Source: an uncultured Collinsella sp.
GTDB taxonomy: Bacteria > Actinomycetota > Coriobacteriia > Coriobacteriales > Coriobacteriaceae
Length of the DNA stretch: 7,962 bases
Assembly (NCBI GenBank): GCA_900545905.1
Contig: URBA01000054.1
Coordinates: 1 to 7,962 of the forward strand
Direction of reading: 5' to 3'
Below, in pieces: positions 1 through 4,218 of this stretch. Under the pieces are notes generated by a model. That model worked only from the letters and a program-made list of their open reading frames with translations, ran no database searches and was not told the origin of the DNA. How positions within the stretch are numbered: the first letter of the stretch is position 1; the number at the start of each line of letters is the position of its first letter. The position numbers and the translations under genes are program-made.

Positions 1-1
1 C

Positions 2-535
2 GTTATGACCATCTCCGGCCGTGGTACCGTTGCTACCGGCCGTGTCGAGCGCGGTGAGCTCAAGCTCAACGAGCCCGTCGAGATCGTCGGCATCAAGGAT
101 ACCCAGAACACCGTCGTTACCGGTATCGAGATGTTCCGTAAGTCCATGGACTTCTGCGAGGCTGGCGACAACGTCGGTCTGCTGCTCCGCGGCATCAAGC
201 GTGAGGACATCGAGCGCGGCCAGGTTCTCTGCAAGCCCGGTTCGGTTACCCCGCACACCAAGTTCACCGGCGAGATCTACGTTCTGACCAAGGAGGAGGG
301 CGGCCGTCACACCCCGTTCTTCGATGGTTATCGTCCTCAGTTCTACTTCCGTACCACCGACGTTACCGGTACGGTCAAGCTCCCCGAGGGCACCGAGATG
401 GCTATGCCTGGTGACCACATCACCATCGAGGGCGACCTCATCCACCCGATCGCCATGGAGGAGGGCCTGCGCTTCGCTATCCGCGAGGGTGGCCACACCG
501 TCGGTTCGGGCATCGTCTCCACGATCATTGAGTAA
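2..535 (+). CDS. tuf: Elongation factor Tu, C-terminal part (5' truncated by window)
   Basis: EF-Tu is the GTPase that delivers aminoacyl-tRNA to the ribosomal A site. Only the last 177 residues are here, against a usual length near 395-400, so the GTPase domain lies outside the window and the first in-window ATG is an internal codon. What remains is beta-barrel domain II, starting at TISGRGTVATGRVERG, and domain III, with GGRHTPFFDGYRPQFYFRTT, the MPGDHI stretch and the closing LIHPIAMEEGLRFAIREGG and TVGSGIV motifs. The Ala of the RFAIREGG segment, where elfamycin-resistance changes arise in E. coli, is the usual residue. The gene ends in TAA at 533-535 and is followed 27 nt later by a strong terminator. 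Codon choice is strongly biased to C-ending codons, as expected for a very highly expressed gene. Family assignment is essentially certain. Confidence 0.98.
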   Translation, partial: VMTISGRGTVATGRVERGELKLNEPVEIVGIKDTQNTVVTGIEMFRKSMDFCEAGDNVGLLLRGIKREDIERGQVLCKPGSVTPHTKFTGEIYVLTKEEGGRHTPFFDGYRPQFYFRTTDVTGTVKLPEGTEMAMPGDHITIEGDLIHPIAMEEGLRFAIREGGHTVGSGIVSTIIE

Positions 536-562
536 ATTAGCTCTTTGATATAGCTGACTTAG

Positions 563-598
563 AGAACCCGGCACTTATATGGGTGCCGGGTTCTTTTC
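563..598 (+). terminator. Rho-independent terminator of tuf
   Basis: A perfect 12-bp stem (AGAACCCGGCAC at 563-574 with its complement at 583-594) closes an 8-nt loop and runs into TTCTTTTCT. It starts 27 nt after the tuf stop codon. It should end the tuf transcript and separate it from rpmG. Confidence 0.93.
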
Positions 599-739
599 TG
601 CAATGGATATTGAGCCGTTGCTGGTGTCGAGAGGATCGATAATGGTCCTGGATGCACCGTCGATTAGCTCTCGATGGCTTCATTGATGTGTTCCAAATAT
701 GAATGGATCCACCGAGAACCAATTGACTCGAGGTTTTCA

Positions 740-767
740 TTGACAGCACTTACGTGGAGCTGATAAA
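740..767 (+). promoter_or_regulatory. Probable sigma-70-type promoter for rpmG-tRNA-Trp-secE-nusG
   Basis: A perfect -35 hexamer, TTGACA (740-745), is followed after 16 nt by GATAAA (762-767), which matches 4 of 6 bases of the -10 consensus. The predicted start near 774 would give a leader of about 40 nt before rpmG. The 599-739 stretch between the tuf terminator and this site shows no convincing gene. The weak -10 is the main doubt. Confidence 0.5.
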
Positions 768-814
768 GTAACAACTCGTGCCCGTACGGGGCGGAAATGA
801 AAGGTTCAGGATAC

Positions 815-964
815 ATGCGTACTCTAGTTACTCTTGCGTGCACTGAGTGCAAGCGCCGCAACTATACGACCACCAAGAACAAGTCGACCATGCCTGATCG
901 TATGGAGATCAAGAAGTATTGCCCCTGGTGCCGTCACCACACGCTGCACAAAGAGACTCGCTAG
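815..964 (+). CDS. rpmG: 50S ribosomal protein L33, zinc-ribbon form
   Basis: This is a 49-residue ribosomal protein L33, a small component of the large subunit near the tRNA exit site. It starts MRTLVTLACTECKRRNY and ends HTLHKETR, normal for the family. Two CxxC pairs (Cys9/Cys12 and Cys36/Cys39, the second in YCPWC) mark the zinc-binding C+ type; organisms with a second, cysteine-free copy usually express that one under zinc starvation. The ATG at 815 has AAAGG at 801-805 as a plausible ribosome binding site, 9 nt upstream. The stop TAG is only 13 nt before the tRNA-Trp gene, so both are probably on one transcript and the tRNA is cut out of it. L33, tRNA-Trp, SecE and NusG genes occur in this order in many bacteria. 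Confidence 0.96.
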   Translation: MRTLVTLACTECKRRNYTTTKNKSTMPDRMEIKKYCPWCRHHTLHKETR

Positions 965-977
965 TCTCTAGTCACAT

Positions 978-1053
978 ACGCCAGTAGTTCAATTGGTAGA
1001 GCATCGGTCTCCAAAACCGAGTGTTGAGGGTTCGAGTCCTTCCTGGCGTGCCA
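978..1053 (+). tRNA. trnW: tRNA-Trp (anticodon CCA)
   Basis: A complete 76-nt cloverleaf can be folded by eye. The 7-bp acceptor stem pairs ACGCCAG (978-984) with CTGGCGT (1043-1049), followed by discriminator G and an encoded CCA tail (1051-1053). The anticodon stem TCGGT/ACCGA (1004-1008 with 1016-1020) encloses the loop CTCCAAA with anticodon CCA at 1011-1013. The T arm contains GGTTCGAGTCC. The D arm (AGTTCAATTGGTAGAGC) is the same as in E. coli tRNA-Trp as I recall it. It lies between rpmG and secE. Confidence 0.98.
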
Positions 1054-1062
1054 GTCATTATT

Positions 1063-1093
1063 CCGTAAGCTCCCACTTGGGGGCTTACGGTTT
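1063..1093 (+). terminator. Hairpin after tRNA-Trp, probable partial terminator or processing stop
   Basis: CCGTAAGCTCCC (1063-1074) pairs with GGGGGCTTACGG (1079-1090), 12 bp with one G-U pair around the loop ACTT. Only three T residues follow (TTTACTC), so termination is probably incomplete. It begins 10 nt after the tRNA CCA end and 40 nt before secE. It could reduce secE-nusG expression relative to the tRNA, or protect and define an RNA end after tRNA processing. A TATAAG (1101-1106) just downstream resembles a -10 box but has no matching -35. Confidence 0.6.
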
Positions 1094-1129
1094 ACTCATG
1101 TATAAGCGCATTGCGCGGAGGTAACCCAA

Positions 1130-1468
1130 ATGGCCAACAAGAAGAACAAGAAGAAGGCACAGCAGCCGGCACCTGCCAACAACGCTGCCGCCAACTCCAA
1201 GGTTGAGGCCAAGAAGGCCGTTGCCAAGAAGAACGAGAAGGCTGCGAAGTCCAAGAAGAACGAGAAGCCTGGTTTCTTCGCCCGCACCAAGAAGTATTTC
1301 GCTTCGGTCAAGTCCGAGATGAAGCGTGTCACGTGGCCCGATAAGAAGGAGCTCGTGAACTACTCGGTCGTCGTTTGCGCTTCTTTGGTCGTCGTCGGCG
1401 TCGTCATCGCTCTGCTCGATGCTGGCTTTGGCGAGGCTCTTGCTCTGTTCTCTGGATTGAGGGGCTAA
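1130..1468 (+). CDS. secE: Preprotein translocase subunit SecE with long Lys/Ala-rich N-terminal extension
   Basis: SecE is the small, essential membrane subunit that clamps SecY in the SecYEG protein-export channel. The 112-residue product ends in a typical single-span bacterial SecE. An amphipathic segment, FFARTKKYFASVKSEMKRV, leads into the signature TWPDKKEL (about residues 68-75), then one transmembrane helix (about 77-97) and a short tail. Ahead of this is a 48-residue low-complexity region very rich in Lys, Ala and Asn, which makes the protein longer than the 60-75 residues common for single-span SecE. Such basic extensions are known in actinobacterial SecE. The ATG at 1130 has a perfect GGAGG (1117-1121) 8 nt upstream. 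NusG starts 3 nt after the stop, so the two are an operon. Confidence 0.95.
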   Translation: MANKKNKKKAQQPAPANNAAANSKVEAKKAVAKKNEKAAKSKKNEKPGFFARTKKYFASVKSEMKRVTWPDKKELVNYSVVVCASLVVVGVVIALLDAGFGEALALFSGLRG

Positions 1469-1471
1469 ACC

Positions 1472-2008
1472 ATGTCTAAGCGTTGGTACGTCGTTCACAC
1501 TTACTCCGGATACGAGAACCGCGTAAAGTCCGATCTCGAGCATCGTATCGAGACCATGGGCATGCAGGACCGTATCTTTGATATCGAGATTCCTATGGAG
1601 CGCGTCACCGAGATCAAAGAGGGTGGCAAGCGCGAGACCAAGGATTCCAAGATCTTCCCGGGTTATGTCCTAGTCCGCATGGAGATGGATGACGATGCTT
1701 GGACGTGTGTTCGTAACACGCCTGGCGTCACCGGTTTCCTAGGCGGCAACGGCAAGCCCGCTCCGCTTTCCCGCGACGAGTACAACAAGATGACTCGTCG
1801 TCCCGGTAAGGGCGATTCGCCCAAGCGCACCTCGGTTGATATTCAGGTCGGCACGTCCGTCCGCGTCACCGATGGCCCGCTTACCGACTTTGATGGCAAG
1901 GTCTCCGAGGTTAACACCGAGGCTGGCAAGCTCAAGGTCACGCTGATGATCTTTGGCCGCGAGACGCCGGTCGAGCTCGACTTTAACCAGGTCGCTGTCA
2001 TCGCTTAA
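1472..2008 (+). CDS. nusG: Transcription elongation/termination factor NusG
   Basis: NusG binds the RNA polymerase clamp, modulates pausing and, through its KOW domain, contacts Rho or ribosomal protein S10. The 178-residue length is typical. The NGN domain occupies about residues 1-110, with RWYVVHTYSGYENRV (4-18), KIFPGYVLVRM (60-70) and NTPGVTGFLG (82-91). After a linker the KOW domain begins at VGTSVRVTDGP (about 126-136) and runs to the end, with the expected F-DGKVSEVN core. The ATG lies 3 nt after the secE stop; its ribosome binding site, GAGGGG (1459-1464), is inside the end of secE, implying coupled translation. No insertion domain is present between NGN and KOW. Confidence 0.97.
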   Translation: MSKRWYVVHTYSGYENRVKSDLEHRIETMGMQDRIFDIEIPMERVTEIKEGGKRETKDSKIFPGYVLVRMEMDDDAWTCVRNTPGVTGFLGGNGKPAPLSRDEYNKMTRRPGKGDSPKRTSVDIQVGTSVRVTDGPLTDFDGKVSEVNTEAGKLKVTLMIFGRETPVELDFNQVAVIA

Positions 2009-2128
2009 GTTTTCGTCCGTTCGCGCGAGCGTGCTTCTTCTGTGACTGCTCATCTCAGGAGTGCTTCTAACACGTGCGTGCTTACGATATAGCAAGTACT
2101 TCACACTCGTGATTCGAAAGGAATGACC

Positions 2129-2557
2129 ATGGCTGAGAAGAAGGTTGCCAACGTCATTAAGCTCCAGATTCCTGCTGGTGCAGCTAACCCCGCTCCTCCC
2201 GTCGGCCCCGCCCTGGGCGCTGCTGGCGTGAACATCATGCAGTTCTGCCAGGCCTTTAATGCCGAGACGCAGGACAAGAAGGGCGACATCATCCCCGTTG
2301 AGATCTCTGTCTACGAGGACAAGTCCTTCTCCTTCATCACCAAGACCCCGCCGGCGGCTCACCTCATCAAGAAGGAGCTGAACCTCAAGTCTGGTTCCGC
2401 TAAGCCCCAGGCCGACAAGGTTGGTCAGCTCTCTCAGGAGCAGCTCACCAAGATCGCCGAGATCAAGATGCCGGACCTCAATGCCAACGACATTGACGCC
2501 GCCAAGAAGATCATCGCCGGTACCGCCCGTTCCATGGGCGTCACCATCGCTGAGTAG
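2129..2557 (+). CDS. rplK: 50S ribosomal protein L11
   Basis: L11 forms the base of the ribosomal stalk at the GTPase-associated centre and is needed for stringent-factor activation. The 142-residue product shows the N-terminal domain with KLQIPAGAANPAPPVGPALG (residues 11-30), whose Pro-rich loop is the thiopeptide-binding side, then AGVNIMQFCQAFNA. The C-terminal 23S rRNA-binding domain ends in GTARSMGVTI (131-140). I chose ATG 2129 rather than the in-frame ATG at 2123: AAAGGA (2117-2122) sits 6 nt before 2129 but directly abuts 2123, and MAEKKVANVIKLQIPAG matches the usual L11 N-terminus. It follows nusG after 120 nt, in which I see neither a clear terminator nor a convincing promoter. Confidence 0.97.
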   Translation: MAEKKVANVIKLQIPAGAANPAPPVGPALGAAGVNIMQFCQAFNAETQDKKGDIIPVEISVYEDKSFSFITKTPPAAHLIKKELNLKSGSAKPQADKVGQLSQEQLTKIAEIKMPDLNANDIDAAKKIIAGTARSMGVTIAE

Positions 2558-2575
2558 CGATTTCTTATGGTAACG

Positions 2576-2601
2576 ACGGGTGCTCCGACCGGGGCGCCCG
2601 T
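2576..2601 (+). promoter_or_regulatory. GC-rich hairpin in the rplK-rplA spacer
   Basis: ACGGGTGCTCC (2576-2586) pairs with GGGGCGCCCGT (2591-2601), 11 bp including two G-U pairs, around the loop GACC. It starts 19 nt after the rplK stop. Only TTAAATG follows, so it is at best a weak terminator. It may act as an attenuator, an RNase barrier, or as part of the L1 leader. Confidence 0.55.
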
Positions 2602-2606
2602 TAAAT

Positions 2607-2624
2607 GTGTGCAATAGGGCACAC
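2607..2624 (+). promoter_or_regulatory. Second small hairpin in the rplK-rplA spacer
   Basis: GTGTGC (2607-2612) and GCACAC (2619-2624) form a perfect 6-bp stem around a 6-nt loop. It lies between the GC-rich hairpin and the probable L1 site, so the spacer can form three consecutive stem-loops. I know of no specific role. Confidence 0.4.
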
Positions 2625-2631
2625 GATACGA

Positions 2632-2666
2632 TGTGGGAGGGTTCACGCCCGTTTAACCACAGGAGG
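2632..2666 (+). promoter_or_regulatory. Probable L1-binding autoregulatory site overlapping the rplA ribosome binding site
   Basis: TGTGG (2632-2636) pairs with CCACA (2657-2661), and an inner stem GGG/CCC (2639-2641 with 2648-2650) is separated from it by an asymmetric internal loop, GA opposite GTTTAA. The outer helix touches the Shine-Dalgarno AGGAGG (2661-2666) of rplA. L1 is known to repress its own mRNA by binding a helix with an asymmetric internal loop that imitates its 23S rRNA site, and GTGGGAGG...ACCAC sequences ahead of rplA are familiar to me from other bacteria. The fold is seen by eye; the binding is inferred. Confidence 0.65.
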
Positions 2667-2674
2667 TAATGCAC

Positions 2675-3382
2675 ATGGCTAAGCATGGTAAGAGCTATAA
2701 CGCCGCTGCCGAGAAGATCGACCGCGCCACGCTCTACACCCCCCTTCAGGCTGCCAAGCTCATCAAGGAGCTCGACACCGCCAAGTTCGACGAGACCGTC
2801 GAGGCCCACTTCCGTCTGGGCATCGATACTCGTAAGGCTGACCAGAACATCCGTGGTTCCATCTCCCTGCCCCACGGCACCGGCAAGACCGTTCGTGTTG
2901 CTGTCTTCGCCGAGGGCGAGAAGGCCCGCGAGGCCGAGGCTGCCGGCGCCGACATCATCGGTTCCGACGAGCTCGTCGCCCAGATTCAGAAGGGCGAGAT
3001 CAACTTCGACGCCGCTATCGCTACGCCGAACATGATGGCCAAGGTTGGCCGCATCGGTAAGATCCTTGGTCCCCGTGGCCTCATGCCGAACCCCAAGCTC
3101 GGCACTGTGACCATGGACGTCGCCAAGATGGTCTCCGAGCTCAAGGCTGGCCGCGTTGAGTACCGCGCCGACCGCTATGGCATCTGCCACGTGCCCCTGG
3201 GCAAGAAGTCCTTCTCTGAGCAGCAGCTCGTCGAGAACTACGCTGCCCTGTACACCGAGATCCTGCGCGTCAAGCCCTCTTCTGCTAAGGGCAAGTACGT
3301 CAAGTCCATCTCCGTGTCTTCCACCATGGGCCCTGGCGTCAAGGTCGATCCCGCTGTCCAGCGCGACTTCCTGGCTGAGTAA
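2675..3382 (+). CDS. rplA: 50S ribosomal protein L1
   Basis: L1 forms the mobile stalk beside the ribosomal E site and also represses translation of its own mRNA. The product is 235 residues, typical for the family. The split domain I encloses an insert containing VRVAVFAEGEKAREAEAAGAD (about 73-93), followed by NFDAAIATPNMMAKVGRIGKI and the signature LGPRGLMPNPKLGTV (131-145). Domain I closes with SSTMGPGVKVD (215-225). The start is ATG 2675, because AGGAGG (2661-2666) is 8 nt away from it but only 2 nt from the in-frame ATG at 2669, and MAKHGKSY resembles other L1 N-termini. Instead of rplJ-rplL, a terminator and convergent genes follow, so this is the end of the cluster here. Confidence 0.97.
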   Translation: MAKHGKSYNAAAEKIDRATLYTPLQAAKLIKELDTAKFDETVEAHFRLGIDTRKADQNIRGSISLPHGTGKTVRVAVFAEGEKAREAEAAGADIIGSDELVAQIQKGEINFDAAIATPNMMAKVGRIGKILGPRGLMPNPKLGTVTMDVAKMVSELKAGRVEYRADRYGICHVPLGKKSFSEQQLVENYAALYTEILRVKPSSAKGKYVKSISVSSTMGPGVKVDPAVQRDFLAE

Positions 3383-3418
3383 CTGCTAGTTACTGCCTGA
3401 GTAAAGCAAGCATTGCTA

Positions 3419-3457
3419 AAGAAACCCGGTTCTGCCCTTCGCAGGACCGGGTTTCTT
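3419..3457 (+). terminator. Strong terminator after rplA, usable in both directions
   Basis: A 17-bp stem with one G-U pair (3419-3435 with 3441-3457) closes the loop CCTTC. Reading rightwards the stem ends GGGTTTCTTGCT; reading leftwards it ends GGGTTTCTTTAGC, the better T-run. It lies 36 nt after rplA and can therefore also stop transcripts arriving from the - strand phosphoesterase gene. Confidence 0.9.
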
Positions 3458-3470
3458 GCTATCGCGTCAA

Positions 3471-3509
3471 AACCACCTCAAAGGGGACAGTGTCCCCTTT
3501 GAGGTGGTT
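3471..3509. repeat. Perfect 39-bp REP-like palindrome (copy 1)
   Basis: AACCACCTCAAAGGGGACA (3471-3489) is exactly the reverse complement of 3491-3509, with a single central G. Its outer AACCACC/GGTGGTT arms and its TGTCCCCTTTG half match the element at 6189-6225. The right end overlaps by two bases the TAA stop (3510-3508) of the - strand phosphoesterase. GGGGACAG cores of this kind remind me of REP elements mobilised by RAYT (IS200-like Y1) transposases. No transposase gene is in the window. As RNA it would form a very stable hairpin in transcripts from either strand. Confidence 0.85.
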
Positions 3510-4218
3510 ACCAGGGTGTTCTTGCGGTTGAGGACTCGATTGCCTCGTGGCGTTTGAGCTCCCGGCGCATGGTTTGCGAATTGAGCCAGGCTGCCTGCCA
3601 GCCACGGATGGGGTAGCGCGTCTGGTCGAGCTCAAACTGTGTATAGCCGCAGGCGTTGATGATCGTTGTTCCACACACATGCTGACGCTCGCGCTGAAAA
3701 TCGCAACCGTAGCTTTGGTGCACATGCCCGTGCACCATGTAGTCGGGATTCCAGGATTCGAGTGCTGTGTTAAAGCACTCGAATCCTCGATGCGGCAGAT
3801 CGTCCAGATCACCCATACCGGCGGCGGGTGCATGGGTAAGCAGAATGTCGCACCCGCCGACCATCCTAACCTTACGCGACAGCTTACGCATGCGCTTGGA
3901 CATCTCGCGTTCGGTGTACATGTTGGCGCCGTCGCGATAACGCATGGACCCGCCAAGGCCCGCAATGCGAATCCCTCGGTACGTGTACACGCTGTCTTCC
4001 ACGCAGATACATCCACCCGGTGCATGACGTGCGTAGCGGTCGTCGTGATTGCCACGCACGTAGATGAGCGGTTTGTTGATGACCGTAACCAAAAACTCAA
4101 GATAGTCCGGGTCCAGATCGCCGGCGGACAAAATCAGGTCGACTCCCTCAAAGCGTTCCTTGCGAAAGCACTCCCAAAGGCATCGTTCTTCGGTATCGGC
4201 TATGGCAAGGATTTTCAT
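3508..4218 (-). CDS. Calcineurin-like metallophosphoesterase with an atypical first metal motif
   Basis: This 236-residue protein is a predicted cytoplasmic phosphohydrolase of the calcineurin-like superfamily, whose members use two metal ions to cleave phosphomono- or diesters. Motifs appear in the right order: ADTE (7-10) where D-x-H is usual, GD (33-34), GNHD (56-59), LLTHAP (126-131, with His129), and GHVH (164-167). All the usual ligands are present except the first His, which is Glu10. No signal peptide or membrane segment is seen. The ATG at 4218-4216 overlaps the stop of the upstream gene as ATGA, so the two are probably translationally coupled. The last 25 or so residues are variable, and the stop lies on the edge of a palindromic repeat. 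I recall similar proteins with a DEE-type first motif in gut Firmicutes, but the substrate is unknown to me. Confidence 0.9.
   Translation of the reverse strand: MKILAIADTEERCLWECFRKERFEGVDLILSAGDLDPDYLEFLVTVINKPLIYVRGNHDDRYARHAPGGCICVEDSVYTYRGIRIAGLGGSMRYRDGANMYTEREMSKRMRKLSRKVRMVGGCDILLTHAPAAGMGDLDDLPHRGFECFNTALESWNPDYMVHGHVHQSYGCDFQRERQHVCGTTIINACGYTQFELDQTRYPIRGWQAAWLNSQTMRRELKRHEAIESSTARTPW

Noticed and set aside
537..861. Short - strand open frames between tuf and rpmG
   Set aside because: No ribosome binding site or recognisable motif; one overlaps the tuf terminator and the other rpmG itself.
2009..2128. Possible promoter or leader structure ahead of rplK (TACGAT at 2083-2088; loose GTGCTT/AAGTAC pairing)
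   Set aside because: No -35 hexamer at a suitable distance and the pairing is only 6 bp with a large loop. Too weak to annotate, although a promoter here would not be surprising.
1739..3190. 483-codon open frame on the - strand across nusG, rplK and rplA
   Set aside because: It lies antisense to three certain genes, its translation is low-complexity (Leu, Gly, Asp, Val-rich) with no recognisable motif, and it is explained by the strong C-ending codon bias of the genes opposite.
3471..3509. Reading the perfect palindrome as an ordinary terminator or a CRISPR repeat
   Set aside because: It lacks an adjacent T-run, a true terminator already lies at 3419-3457, and there are no regularly spaced copies. 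Similarity to the element at 6188-6226 fits a dispersed palindromic repeat better.
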